Positions 37,174 through 49,506 of a stretch of DNA of 64,000 nucleotides are shown piece by piece. Source of the DNA: Iris pallida (taxonomy: Eukaryota; Streptophyta; Magnoliopsida; Asparagales; Iridaceae); assembly GCA_029216955.1 (NCBI GenBank), contig JANAVB010009599.1, positions 2,869,240-2,933,239 of the forward strand, in the 5' to 3' direction. Below the pieces are notes generated by a model. The model was not told the DNA's origin, searched no databases, and saw nothing but the letters and a program-made list of their open reading frames with translations. The translations under genes were made by a program, and so were the position numbers. Position 1 is the first letter of the stretch, and the number at the start of each line of letters is the position of its first letter.

Positions 37174-37189
37174 CAGAGCTCCGATACTA
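37174..37189 (-). promoter_or_regulatory. Sirevirus-like primer binding site (degenerate)
   Basis: Minus-strand TAGTATCGGAGC starts two bases after the LTR end. It differs by two bases from the tRNA-iMet site TGGTATCAGAGC. Confidence 0.7.
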
Positions 37190-37191
37190 AT

Positions 37192-38176
37192 TGAAGTTAC
37201 GTGTAGGCAACTCTAGAGGGGGGTGAATAGAGTTTGTGTCGATAATAACCAATTAAAAATGCAACTCTATATCAAGTCCAGAAACCAACTACCAAGAGAG
37301 TAAGTAATTAGAGAGTAATGCAAAAATAAATAGAGATCGGAAGAGCATACGCAAACACAGTGATTTAACCTGGTTTCCCTCGTGGAGGACTAGTCCAGGC
37401 CTGAGAACTCTCGCTTAGGATTGAAATCCACTATTTGTGAAATAGGGTACAACCACGTGCCTTTACTCAGAAGAGCACGCCAACTTCTTACAACTTCGCA
37501 GAGGCGAAACTTGGAATTGTCCAATGACTTTTCTTTCACTCTTGCACACAACTTCTAGCTGATATCGCATTGAGCACCTTAGGCTAAGGAGAGTTGTGGC
37601 TTAGGAGATATGGAAGAGTGGGGCTTGGAGTAGTAGAGCTTAGAAGGCTTGAATATTTGAAGGTAAGAGATGATTTGAAATGAGAGAATTCAAGCTCTAT
37701 TTATACTAGTCTGAGGAGGCAGAATTCGTCCAGAATTCTGTCCCATGAATTCAAAATTTCGAACGTTGGACAGCTAGTATCAAGCAGGCCCTAAAAATTA
37801 GCATCCTAAAAATTAGAAGGCCGAGTTCGGCCCGAATTCGATTTCTATGGGGCCAGAACATACAATGGGCTATGAGAGGATTGGTTTGGTTTGGTGATTG
37901 TCTTGTTTTGTATGGTGGAGCTTGGAGAGTGAAGTCTAGGTTCGAGATAGCTCAGTACGACTCAACGTACATGTTCCTAGACTCAATAAAATAAAAAGTA
38001 CAGACTCAGTATAAGTACAATTGCAATAATCAACTTGTTGATGACGTCTGTCTTAAGCTTGATATGTTGTAGAAGATGTTCTTGACTTTGAGCTCAATGT
38101 GTCGTATTGGATCATGTCAAATATTGTTTTGTTAATTCTCTAAATTAGGTTGACTGTGATCTAGTTTGGGTCAACA
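37192..38176 (-). repeat. Sirevirus-like 5' LTR
   Basis: 985 bp, colinear with 28070-29071. It starts TGTTGACCCAAACTAG on the minus strand and ends TAACTTCA beside the primer site. Confidence 0.9.
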
Positions 38177-38181
38177 CTTTA

Positions 38182-39875
38182 GCATTTTCCTCTCACTATA
38201 GGTCATATCGGATGAATAACTCTCATCTCCCCCTTCTGCCAAGTTTGTCTTGTGTTCCGAGAATAATCACCCCTGCTACCGAAATAGCCTCCTCTGCCAC
38301 CCCTACACCCTCCACGGCTGGACTGTCCTCTCATAGGTTTTGTACAAAATCTGATGAAGTGTCCAGGATCCCCACAGTTGTGGCACACACCCCCTCCCTC
38401 GAAGGGGTTCGCGCTAGAAATTGCTAAGACTGATTTCATCCACGGAGAGCTGGTGGTGCTTGGCATCAGCTTCAGCCGTGCCTCCTCTTGTGTCACGGCA
38501 GCTATAGCCTCCTCCAGTAACGGCAGTCCGGACTGTGCAAGTAAGACATTCCTTCTCTGCTCAAATGCTGGATTTAGCCACTTCAGGAACTTCATCATCC
38601 TTTGTCGTGAGACATACTCTATAAACTTCTGATAATATTTCATAAATGCCAGCTCTACTTGTTCATCCTCCAAGCCAAGGTTCTAAACGGCGGTAGGCGG
38701 GTGCGCCGCGAAGAGAGTCCGCCTAGGCGTTCGATACATTTTGAACATTTTTTTACTATTTTACCACTTTTTTTTGCATAATATGCATATTGTAAGGGTG
38801 TTCTATACATAACTAAGTTGTAGAACGAAGATTTATAAAGTTTTAGTTTTGTAAAAGTGAACCATACGTTTATAATGCTTATAAAATATTTTTGGCCAAA
38901 ATATCTTGTTAGAAATTGCTCCGCCTAGGCGCCCGCCTATGCCGCCTCACCTCCGCCTATGCCGCCAACCTCTGTTGGCCGCCTACACTATCGCCTACCT
39001 AAAAATGGTATGGGAAGAGACCGCCTACCGCCTAGGTGGCCGCCATTTAGAATACTACTCCAAGCCAATGGTATCATATTGGTCGAGATCAGACCAATAC
39101 TTCTTTAGCAGAGCTGCATACTCAGAAATGGTCCGATCCTCTTGGACCACCTTGTCAAGTTCATCCTGCAACTGGAAGACCTTCATCGGATTGCCTGACC
39201 CCGAGTACATGTCTTTCAACGTCGTTCAAATGTCATCAGCACTCTCTATAGCCTCCACGTTGCCCGACACTTGGTCGGTCAATAAGGCGGTCAACCATCA
39301 ATCTACCACGTTGTTGATGATCTTCCATACAGTAAACTCCCATGAGGAGCCATCTCCAGTTTCCACGATTTGGCAATTCACATAGCCTTCAAGGTCCGCA
39401 TAGCCTGGCACAACTACTTCAAGTAGTTGGTAGTACCCTCCAACTTTAACTCCAGTTTTTCCAACTTTTCCATTTTGTATGGTGAAGGCTCCATATTCGC
39501 CTTTGCAGCACGGACGCTAGTCTCGGTCAGCCTCCTGGACAAGAAATCGTCCACCAAAACCTTCATCTCCTTGGTTGTCAGCTTGTCGTAGATCGTCTCC
39601 ATCATCTGCTCTTTCTCCTCTTCCATCAGCCCAGCGGGGGCAGATCTAGGGTACACGAGTTCCGGTGGTGCCCTCCAGCTTCGACTGCAGACTTCCCCAC
39701 ATCTTTCGTTCCTTCTTCTGCAGCAACGACGTCCCCGAGCGCCGATGCTCATATCTCGTGCATGACTGCAACCCGAGGTCGATGTTCTCCTCCAATGGCG
39801 AAGACGACGGTGGTGAGGGAGGACAGCGGCAGACAGGTAGCAGTGAGGGTGGACGACGGCGGCAGTAGCGGACAT
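38182..39875 (-). pseudogene. copia-2 gag
   Basis: The N-terminal part (39414-39875) ends with MEKLEKLELKLEGTTNYLK. The middle continues in other frames with DIVNCQIVETGDGSSWEFTV-like text, SGNPMKVFQLQDELDKVVQE and YAALLKKYWSDLDQYDTIGL, where the MITE at 38676-39057 interrupts. The C-terminal part (38203-38673) has FMKYYQKFIEYVSRQRMMKFL, a zinc knuckle CHNCGDPGHFIRFC (C-x2-C-x4-H-x4-C) and a Gly/Arg-rich tail. The frame runs to the Sirevirus-like insertion at 38176 and resumes at 28069 with the protease region. Confidence 0.75.
38676..39057. mobile_element. 382-bp hAT-type MITE in copia-2 gag
   Basis: The 8-bp CTCCAAGC occurs on both sides (38668-38675, 39058-39065). Ends are inverted around TTCTAAACGGCGG and TTCTAAATGGCGG. 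Subterminal CCGCCTAGGCG-type motifs are abundant; the middle is AT-rich. It resembles the 20160-21042 element in its end layout. Confidence 0.8.
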
Positions 39876-39950
39876 GAGTAGTGGCGACGGCTGTGGGTAG
39901 GGTTAGGGTTAGGGTGGCGGAGCCAAGTGGGAAAGTTAGAGTTAGGGTTA

Positions 39951-39966
39951 GGTGGCTCTGACACCA
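39951..39966 (-). promoter_or_regulatory. copia-2 primer binding site
   Basis: Minus-strand TGGTGTCAGAGCCACC directly abuts the 5' LTR. It is one base off TGGTATCAGAGC over the first 12 positions. Confidence 0.75.
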
Positions 39967-40007
39967 TATAGAGTTGGGATAATTGGATACTTCATTATAG
40001 AAAAGAA

Positions 40008-40405
<398 letters not shown>

Positions 40406-40417
40406 CGGAGAGGATTA

Positions 40418-41738
40418 GGGTGCGTTTGGATAGGTTTTCTAAAATTTCGTTCTGAAAACAGGTTTAAAAGAAAATGTTATAAAGTTGTTTTCTGAATATA
40501 CAGATTCCGAGTTTGCATTTGGTTACTTTCTATCTCTAAATTTTTTTTAAGAAACAAATGTTAAAATTTTGTTTGATAAAATTTTTTGAGCAAATAACTT
40601 TTTAAATAAAATTTTATAAAATATATATAGTTGTGTGAAAAAATTGCAGAGAATTTAGAAAAAGTTTTTGCGACCATGTTTTAATTTTTTTGTAGTCTAA
40701 TTTTTAGAGACCATGTCTATGGCACTGACACTGCCGATCGCCAGACTTTTCGTCGTGCATCTCCGCCGCCTCCGGGGTGACCCTGTAAATCCAAATGAGA
40801 GAACATTACATCAAACTCGGTTGCTCGATGAAACACCCACCATAACCATCCTCTCCAAAACCCACTCCGCCAAGCCCCATCTCTGATCTTGTCTCCCCCT
40901 CTCCTCCTCCTCCAGGAAGAGAAAGGATCAGGCCCTCATATACAAGGAAGACAAAATTTTATGGAATGTACCAAGCCCTCCAAAACCCACAGCAGCAGCA
41001 ACGTATTCATTAGTGCATCGACGAGGACGAGGAGTTCGAACTCGAGTCCGAATCGACAAGACAGGTACTAAGAGGCCACCGCAGGAGACACAAGTTCATC
41101 GGCTTGGATATGGCGCCACCCAATCTGCAAGACCCAGACATCCATCGCGTTCCTCACCATCTCCTTCTCATGTCGCTCGATTCCAAACCATGTCGAGAAG
41201 CACCACCAGTTTCGAGCACACGTAGTTACTCTGCCGCTCCTCGAGGAGCTCGGTGGTTGAGGACTGGAGAGATCGGTGTTTGATGGCTGGAACCGACCGG
41301 AGCTCCATGAAGAGACGATCGTCGAGGATGCTCTTGAGCTCCGCCGAGGAAGGGGAAGCCGAAGAGGCCGCCAGTAATCTTCCGCGAATGGAGGAAGGCG
41401 AGGACGGAGAAGGGCGGAGGAAGAGGGGCTCCGGAGGAAAGAGAAAAAATTTATAGAAGGATTTTTTTCTCCTGCTAGTGCGATCGGTTTTTGAGGAGGA
41501 GAGAAAGTTTAGGGGATAGTGGTGTGGATTTTGGTAGTGGGGAAAGAATATTTTTTTTGAATTGTTGGTTTAAACGTAGTTTTTTCTTCCGCTCTGAAAT
41601 GTTAATTTAAACGTAGCTTTTTAGAAAGAAAAAAAAACCCAAATCAAAAATAACAGTGGCTACCGCCAAAAATAGTTTTGGGTATTTTTTGAGTTTAAAC
41701 TCAAAACATCGACTGAAAGAGACTATCCAAATAGACCC
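40418..41738. mobile_element. PIF/Harbinger-like non-autonomous element with GC-rich core
   Basis: TTA is present at both junctions (40415-40417, 41739-41741). The ends are GGGTGCGTTTGGATAG and, reverse complement, GGGTCTATTTGGATAG. TTA duplication with GGG...TTTGG ends fits PIF/Harbinger. The flanks are AT-rich but 40720-41450 is GC-rich and reads like plant coding or UTR DNA on either strand. No known protein was recognised there; it may be captured host sequence. Confidence 0.75.
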
Positions 41739-42687
41739 TTAGCTACCTTATTCTCTACCCGATGTGGGATTAAACCCAACAGACTTCTCTACAGCTATAA
41801 CTATAGATAGCCAAATGTGCGCCTTAGTGTTGCATGTGTATGAGTAACCTATGTTGTACTGGACGCTAGGCGAGGTGAGGCGAGACCATGCTCGCCTCGC
41901 CTAGGCGCGCCTAGACGGCACCTAGACGTCCGCCCAGAATTTCTAGGTTTTGTAAATGTGTAAACATTAGAAGGCAGCAGCAGCAACAGCAGCAGAATGC
42001 AGTAGACAGCAGTAGTAGCAGAATACAGTAGGAGAAGGCAGCAGCAGTAGTAGCAAAAGGCACAAGGTAGCAGAAGGCACAAGGCAGCAGTAGCAGCATA
42101 ATGCAGTAGGAGAAGGCAGCAGTAGCAGTTGCAGAAGGCAACAGTAGCAGTAGCACAGAAAACAAATATTGTGTAAATATTGTAAAATAATATAAATATC
42201 ATTGTAAAACAAATATTGCAAGCAATGTAAATATTAGTGTAAACATTATACTATCAACGTAAAGCAAATATTGTAATAGTAATACACTAAGTCAAAAAAC
42301 TCGAATGTGATTGAGTTTATACAGTTATATTATAAAGATAACCTCATGTTTTTTTATAGATATATAATACATCTTTCGTGATCAATCTTTTCTTCACTGC
42401 AGCTATCCTGAATGGTCATTAGAAAAATATAAAGATTAAACACAATTTAAGAACATATCTTGAGCAAATATATGCATGCAAGATGTCAATATAACACTTG
42501 ATGATAGTAAGAAGCAATAAGCAATACTAGTAGCAATAATTGATAACTAATAAGTTCAACAAGCATTCATAATTCATAAAGTAACACAAAAAAGTCTTCA
42601 AAGTTCCAAATTAAGTTAATGCTTAACCCAACAACACAAAACACACAATTCTAATATCGAAAAGTCTAAATCCTCTTCTGCAGCTGA

Positions 42688-45617
42688 TTAAGGCCCATCA
42701 TCACTAGAGTTTCCCTCATTCTCACTGGTTGTTTCTTCATCATCCTCAGATTCTGAATCTTGGTCAATACTTTGAATTCCCTTTCCCCTCCTTTGGCTTT
42801 GTTGTTGTTGTTGTTGTTGCTGCTGTTGTGTTCTCCTCCTCTTGTATGTCCTCGTGCTCGTCCTAGGACCGTGTTCCTCATTTCCTTCAGCCTCTTCAAC
42901 AAGTCCATATGTAAGATCAGTATCACCTACACGATCATTGGCCGCATCATAAGGAACAAGCCAATCGTCACACTCTTCCATATCTTTCAAAATAATTAGA
43001 TCTGTATCTCTTCTCGCCAAGCTAGTCCGGTCCAAATAACGAGCTTTCAATTTGGTATTGTATTGGACAAACACAAGATCATTCAACTTCTGATGCTCTA
43101 GCCTGTTCCTCTTCTTGGAATATAGCAGATATTCAGAAAATAAAAGAATCAATTATCAAAAATTAAATATTACCTACTAGATAATAATTTGACTTACATT
43201 GTTTAATGAACTCTAAGTTCTTTCACATGGAGATGCAGCACAAGTAAGACCAAGTACTCTTTTTGCAAAATCTTGAAGTTCTAGCACTTCACTTCCCCAA
43301 GTAATCCACCACTCAACTGGAGCTGATGTTGTTCTTTTCCTTACGGCTATTGGGTCACCCATCATGTCTTTAGCTGTTCGATAAACTATAAACTGATAGT
43401 TAATCAATAATGTTGTCACGTCTGTCTACATCTGAAACTAGCTTCTTAATTGCATCAAATATGCCCCTTTTAATTGCACTATTGCTTTCCAAATTTGAAT
43501 CTTTTTCTCCTTAATTAATAAAATAGATGCTGGGGTTAAGATAATAGTCTGCTGCATGCAAAGGTTGATGGAGTTGATACACCATCGATGATCAAAATTC
43601 ATCAATACTTCGTTCAAAAATCTATTGTCACTCTCCCCCAAATTGGCTATTATCTTCTTTTTGCAGTCCTCCATTGTATAATAAATATAACCCATGCAAG
43701 GCTTTTCTTCCATGTTCACCAATCGAATAACATCCACCAACGAAGCAAGCACTTTTAAAGCAAAGTGTAACCTATTATATTTTTGATAGAACAAATTAGA
43801 ATCAAACGTTGTCAGAACTCAGAAAGCAAATCTATACTACTATATAATGCCAAAAGTTAGGTTTCACCGTGAATGTTTTATTTCCAAAAATACCCTTACT
43901 TATATTTACTAATTAAAAAGATTGCTTAAAGTTAATAGGGGTAAATAGGTTATTACAATAGGTCTTTTGGTCTTTCTAAATAGTCTTACATGTATGTATA
44001 AAATAATATAATAATAGTAATATAATAATAAGTTTAGAATAATTAATATGGATGACTTTTAGTCTTCATAATAAAAATATACTACTATTATTTGCTCTTT
44101 CCAAGTAGCTTAAAATACGTGCAACGCACATGCATATGTACTAGTTATTGATAGAACAAGTATTATATACTAACCTGTTCTAAAAGGACGACTTCTTGAT
44201 TATCTTGGCCACCCTCTTCCCATCAGTTGTTGTCACCCATTTGCTCTTCGTCCAATCCTCTGAATGTATCATTGTCCATAGATCTGCCTTCTGATTGAAA
44301 ATGGTTTCCATTGACAAGAAACTGGTAGCAAATCTAGTAACTGTAGGCCTCAATAAATCCCTATTACCAGTGAATCTTCTCATCATATGTAGAACATTAG
44401 TGTGATTGTAAATGAATACCGAAATTGACCTACATTCCTTCACAACTGCATCCACCTTTAGATGAGCAGCAATTTCTTGACAAATCAAATTAACACAATG
44501 GACAACACATGGAGTCCAAAATATGTTCTTATCTTCCATCAACCATTTTCCAGCAAGTAGTTTGATGCATTATCTGTAATAACCTACATAAGAAAAAAAA
44601 CAGGATTCAAAACTTATTTAATGAGTGTGTAGTAAATTAACTATCTAGTATCTACTATTACAATTCAGATAGAATGTTAGGATAAGGCGCTTACTTGTAC
44701 AACATTATCCTCACCAACTTCTTTAATGACTTTTTTCAACATTCCGAGAATAAGTTTTGCATTTTGACATATTCGGAACCATCCATTGATTTCAGAAAAA
44801 CTGTTCCTTTAGGACAGTTCACTAGGAAATTAATAAGTGTTCTGCCCCTTCCATCTGTCCACCAATATGTCATAATAGAACATCCATAAATCTGCCAATG
44901 GACTTTAAATGAGTCTATCCACTCCTTCATAGCTTGCACCTTCTTCTGTAAGATTGTAACCCTCAACTCATGGTATGATGGAGCTTTTAGACCTTCACCG
45001 AATTGTTCAACTGCTGCAAGCATTCTAGTAAAACTAGAATTCTTTGCAACATTAAATGAAAGCCCATTTTCATAAAAAAAAATTAGCAATGTAATCACAA
45101 GTATTTTTCCTAGCCCTCTCCCTGTGAACATTATCAAGGGACTTTTGCACAAGTTTATCAAAATTTGGGGGAACATGCTATCAAGGGGACCCTTTTGCTT
45201 GGGTCCTTTAGGAGCCAAATTACTAGTACCACCACTTGAGCTTAGACGACCACTTCCCAATAATTCAACCTCTTCATCATTTTTGTTTGCTTGTGTACCA
45301 GTATTACTAACACCTTCATATATATTAATCCCTGCTATTGAAGCATGTTTTAATCTCTCTCTTTCTTCCTTCTTCAACTTTTGTTCAGCTATATAATTTC
45401 TGATTATTTTTTGAACATCTTTAGTTACTTTGGAGCACACTTTAACATCTGGATAACCACCATCAAGATGTTATTTGTGCCTATTAATTCCACCTTTTGT
45501 TATTACTTGGCACAAATCACACTTCACACTATTCTTGTCATTGATCAATGGTTGTCCATAATCCCATCCTGGATCTTTTGAGGGTTTCAAACGAGTGGAA
45601 CCACTAGAAGACATTCA
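42688..45617 (-). pseudogene. hAT transposase (BED finger, DUF659, dimerisation domain), decayed
   Basis: The ATG at 45617 begins MSSSGSTRLKPSKDPGW. A BED-type zinc finger follows (CDLCQ...GGINRHK), where a TAA at 45471-45473 interrupts. DUF659 is at 44736-45100 (SYHELRVTILQKKV, GCSIMTYWWTDGRGRTLINF, CPKGTVFLKSMDGSEY). The RNase H-like core continues at 44180-44542 (TPCVVHCVNLICQEI, MRRFTGNRDLLRPTVTRFAT) and 43438-43794 (MEEKPCMGYIYYTMEDCKKK). The hAT dimerisation domain is at 42980-43419 (PVEWWITWGSEVLELQDFAK, KKRNRLEHQKLNDLVFVQYN), then a polyglutamine run and an acidic tail to 42688. Introns and frame breaks are mixed. The Helitron-like insertion at 43831-44144 lies between two coding blocks. 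Confidence 0.8.
43831..44144 (+). mobile_element. 314-bp non-autonomous Helitron-like element
   Basis: Starts TCTATACTACTATATAAT and ends GTGCAACGCAC (small hairpin), then ATGCATATGTACTAG. It lies between an A (43830) and a T (44145). TC start, near-terminal hairpin, CTRR end and A/T insertion without duplication are the hallmarks of Helitrons. The interior is AT-rich and non-coding. Confidence 0.75.
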
Positions 45618-46394
45618 AATGCTAAAAAAGAGGAGAAAAATCAGTGCTAGAAAAGAACAGCAAAAAGGATAAAAAAAAAAAACAGCAGCAAAAGTAACAT
45701 TATTACCAAAGTCTATTTTTCCAAAAAAAAACGACGAACACAAAGAGAAGCAAAAAAACAGTAGCAAGAGTATCGAGTAACATGAATTACAAAAGAATAC
45801 ACAAAAAAAGAGAACAAAAAAGCAGTAGTAACACAAAAAAAACAACAACGGTACTCTTGCTTAAGTCGAACAAAAAAAAAGAGGACCGAGGAGAAGAACA
45901 CAAAAAAAGAAAAAAAAAACCAACAGCTGCAGTCAAACATAAAAAAAAGCCGCAGAAGAGAAGAAGAGGACGAAGGAGAAGAAGGGGACAAAGGAGAAGA
46001 AGAATACCTAAAATAGCAACAGCAGCAGTAACTTCTTCTTCTTTGCGATCTTTTTTCCTTTCTTTCTTTTTTCTCTGCTTGGTGTCTTCGACTTGGAAGA
46101 AGACAGCAGCAACATCAAGTTTTACATAAGTTGGCATTAGCAGCAGCCAAAACCTAGAAAAATCCTAAAGCCCAAAAAAAATTATTGGTAAAAAGCCAAT
46201 GGAGCCCATGCTGATTTCCCACCGCCTAGGCGCCCGATTTGCTTTCTCCTGTTCGCACCTAGGCGCCTGCCTAGGTGCCTGCCTAGGAGCACCTAGGCGT
46301 CTATCGCCTGTCACTACAACAAATTCTACTAGTCGAGGCGGCTTGTTCAAAATCTGCGCGCCTAGGCGGCGCCTGTGACAACATAGTGAGTAAC

Positions 46395-46899
46395 AGGCAT
46401 ACGAGAAAGTTACCAAAGGTTGTTTGAGAGCAATAGGCCTAAGATATTTACAGTGTATTTGTTTGAGATTGACATACACCCTCTAGGATTCTCTTCATTA
46501 TAGTATGTCCTCTTACGAAATGTGCATGTGTGCTTAGAGACTAATATATAAGAAAAGTATCTATACTTGTTATGTGATCGCTTAAGGATATTAAGCGAGT
46601 GGCATTATGGTTGATAATGTGGTACATGCTAATTTAATGTGATGATTGAAATACTATATAATGTGGCTTGTGATCGATACCAGCATTAGAGGTCTCTTTT
46701 TCGGTCAATTCGACAAAAAGAATTGAATGAAAAAGACCAATAGACAAGGGGTAAAAGCATAGGAAGGTTGTAAAAGCACGTATAAGAAAAAAAATTATAT
46801 ATCGCATGTAAACCAATCGGTAAGGGTTACTACTATTTCATCCAATTTCAAAACTACTAATAAACAACATTGGAAATACTTAAAACTATGTCTATATGT
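46395..46899. other. Spacer without recognisable feature
   Basis: AT-rich, with no coding homology or repeat structure recognised. It separates the hAT element from the solo LTR. Confidence 0.5.
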
Positions 46900-49501
46900 T
46901 GTCACGCCTTAGAACCAGAATACTGGAGAGCGGGGGACAGATACAGCCAGCTACGTACCTTGAAGTGCAATCCACCTCGCGATACGGTCACGGCTGTCTA
47001 GATGAATGGGGGTTTAACTACAATCTATCAGTCTCTTATGGTCAAGAACAAGCCTAGTGTCTCAATCTCAAGCAAGCAAGTTAATGCTACAATATATTAG
47101 ATCATCAGACATACAAGGTAAGGCGTCCCAAACATTACATATTCAGATGATCATGAAGCTAGTCATACAAAATATGAAGACTAGCAAGAGTTAAAGTCAT
47201 ACATAATCAATCCTAGGATTTGTCAATCATGTTACAGCCCTTAGGCAGACAGAATATAAGTTTCAACACGAGCTAACACTTGCTCGGCGGCTAAATGCCT
47301 CAAAATAATAATTTATAATAGAGTGGGAGAGCAAATAAGAACCCACTCGTTTCTATGATTACGTCTGGTGTTCACCATCTGGCTGGAAGACAGGTAGATC
47401 CTCAAGTGCTACTCTGAAATCTGGCCATACAAAACCAGCTGGGTCAGAACCCTGAAGAGCAAGTGTCACAAGGGAAGCTTCATTAAGGAACTAAAATCGG
47501 CAGGTTAATAAACAGAAGATATAAATAATGAACATGATTAAGTAACAAGAAGACAAGATTAGAATAAAACAATAGCTTGTATTATGAAAACAAGAGGCGG
47601 AATATAACTCCCATGTTAAACACAAGGCAAGCATTCAGGCACGGCCAATCAAGTATTACGGCTTGCTATCATTAGTTAACTAGGATTATCACAGGCCTAG
47701 TTACTAACAAGATGCATTTGAGATATTCCTAAGTCACAAGCCCTACAGCTATCCAGGTTATCTAGGCGAGGTTGCTTAGCGTTATCAAGATTACATGAGT
47801 TGCATAAGTTACAAGATGACTTGGTGTACCTCAGTACATTTGTGTTCAAGAAGTGCCCCACATGACAGTGGGATGGAAATGTGCCCTACTCGTCGGCAGG
47901 CTACAAGTCCGCTCGGGTATGGCCGGGATAACGGGATCGCATGTAACTGAAAAAATCTCACTATATGAACAGTTGATCAATCTAGTCATTAACCTAGTCA
48001 GATTCATTATGAATCCCTGACCGTGGTAACTAGGAATCAATGTCCTAAACATGATGCAAGATGAGACAGGTAGTTTGTACAGGCACAATCAAGAGAATCA
48101 ACCACGGTGTCAAGACAAGAGTTACTTAGTAAGTCAGGGTAGCCGTCGCAACAGCCTTTCAAGATTATACATGTCATGTCAGGTTACTTGTTACTGTCAA
48201 GATTACTTGTCAGGAGTGCGCCTCGACGGACCACTATCAAGAATATACATGCTATGTCAAGTTGCTTGTTGCTTGTTAGGAGTGCGCCTCAACGGGCCAC
48301 TATCAAGATTAAACATGTCTTATCATATCAAGAGTGCGCCTCGACGGGCCACCAAAGGGGTTATCATGTCGTGTTCATGTCAAGTCTTGTTTATGTCATG
48401 ATCAATACTGGCAAGTCATGATGTGCTCAATAAGTTATCGAGTTGGGTCATCACAAGATAGATCAAGTACATGTCATATGCAAGATCGCAGGCATAAACA
48501 ACAAGAACTAGGAGAACATGCATGGGGGCAAGGGGTATCATGGCCACAAATGGTGCCAGGAAGTGACAGGTGGCACCAAGGGGGAACAGGTGGCACCTAA
48601 GTTGGGTTGCGCCAGGCTGGGGAACGCCAGGTTAGGTTGCGCCTGACTGGGGTGCGCGAGGTCAGGTTGCGCTTGAGCTAGGTTGCGCGAGGTCAGGTTG
48701 CACTGCGCTAAAGAGCGCGCGCTGGGTCAGGTTGCGCCTGACTAAAGAGCGCGCGCGACTGAATGGCACGACGCCAAGTTGCGCATGCGCACACTGCTCT
48801 TCTTCTCCAACCAGCATAAAATGCCTTAGTTGAACCCATGAACTAAAATGGCCATAACTTGCTCAAAACAAGTCCGAATTGAGACTTTCAAGGGTCCAAA
48901 CTGCATAGAACGAGATTTCCTACAGCCTGGGACGACTGGTTTTAGGAAATACCAAGTTTTAATAGATCAAAACCAAAAAAAAGAAAAGATTAAAACTTAG
49001 ATCTACAAAAATCTATGTATCAAAACCGAAAATGCCAAGTTCTAAAGAGGCTTAGAATCAAATGGAGAAGAGAATGAAACAAAGAAACTTGAGATCCATC
49101 ATGAAGCAAGTTGCACTTGCCTAGGATTTCTTTGGTGGGTGGGAGGAGTAAATGAAGAAGATGGAGAGTTAAAGAGAAGTTATGGAGGAGAGAGAGAGGA
49201 GTTGACTTATATATCAACTCTTCTCATGATGAACCATACCAAAATAAACCAAGCCAAACCAAGACAAGCCGAACCAAAATAAATCCAGGACAATTAAACC
49301 AAGATGATCCATGATAAACCAAGACCAAGTCAAAAGTGCCAAGACCAAGCTAAGTCATGTTGAACCAAGTTGAACCAAATCAAGTCAAGATTAAACCAAG
49401 ACTAAGCTAAGCAAGATAAGTCAAAACACGGGCCACCTGACAATTGTCAGAAATCCGTATACGTATCATGAAAATACGTATAACGGGAAACGGGAGTGAC
49501 A
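46900..49501 (-). mobile_element. 2.6-kb solo LTR (gypsy type)
   Basis: A perfect 5-bp duplication TATGT flanks it (46895-46899, 49502-49506). On the minus strand it reads TGTCACTCCCG...AAGGCGTGACA, with TG/CA ends. No primer site, purine tract or second LTR adjoins it. Solo LTRs arise by recombination between the two LTRs of one element; the CGTGACA end resembles the Tekay-type LTRs at 24055 and 56316. Confidence 0.85.
48209..48770. repeat. GC-rich minisatellite-like repeats in the solo LTR
   Basis: Three units centred on AGTGCGCCTCGACGGGCCAC lie at 48209-48355. At 48604-48770 a second set of GGTTGCGC-based units (GGTTGCGCCTGACT, GAGCGCGCGC) follows. Confidence 0.8.
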
Positions 49502-49506
49502 TATGT

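Larger units (their letters stand above)
28070..38176 (-). mobile_element. Sirevirus-like (SIRE/Maximus) Ty1/copia element with env-like ORF
   Basis: LTRs of about 1 kb (28070-29071, 37192-38176) enclose gag, protease, integrase, RT and RNase H, then a further ORF between RNase H and the 3' LTR, the layout of plant Sireviruses. The primer site touches the 5' LTR. Flanking pentamers are CTCTA and CTTTA, a probable duplication with one change. It lies between copia-2 gag and protease. The LTRs differ by scattered substitutions and a roughly 28-bp indel, so it is clearly older than the chromovirus at 52332. Confidence 0.9.
41849..46386 (-). mobile_element. 4.5-kb hAT transposon
   Basis: A perfect 8-bp duplication TGAGTAAC flanks it (41841-41848, 46387-46394). 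Ends share CTATGTTGT (left CTATGTTGTACTGG, right reverse complement CTATGTTGTCACAGG). Subterminal regions are full of GCCTAGGCG-type motifs (41866-41935, 46215-46375). A hAT transposase gene runs on the minus strand. CAG-rich DNA (41975-42150) and a purine-rich run (45780-46010) lie in the non-coding parts. Confidence 0.9.

Noticed and set aside
39895..39956. TTAGGG-like repeats resembling telomeric DNA
   Set aside because: Only a few irregular GGGTTA units lie in the leader of copia-2, next to its primer site; plant telomeres are (TTTAGGG)n.
46313..46345. CACTACAACAAATT, similar to a CACTA 5' terminus, in the hAT right end
   Set aside because: No paired terminus, subterminal array or 3-bp duplication was found; probably chance or a tiny fragment.
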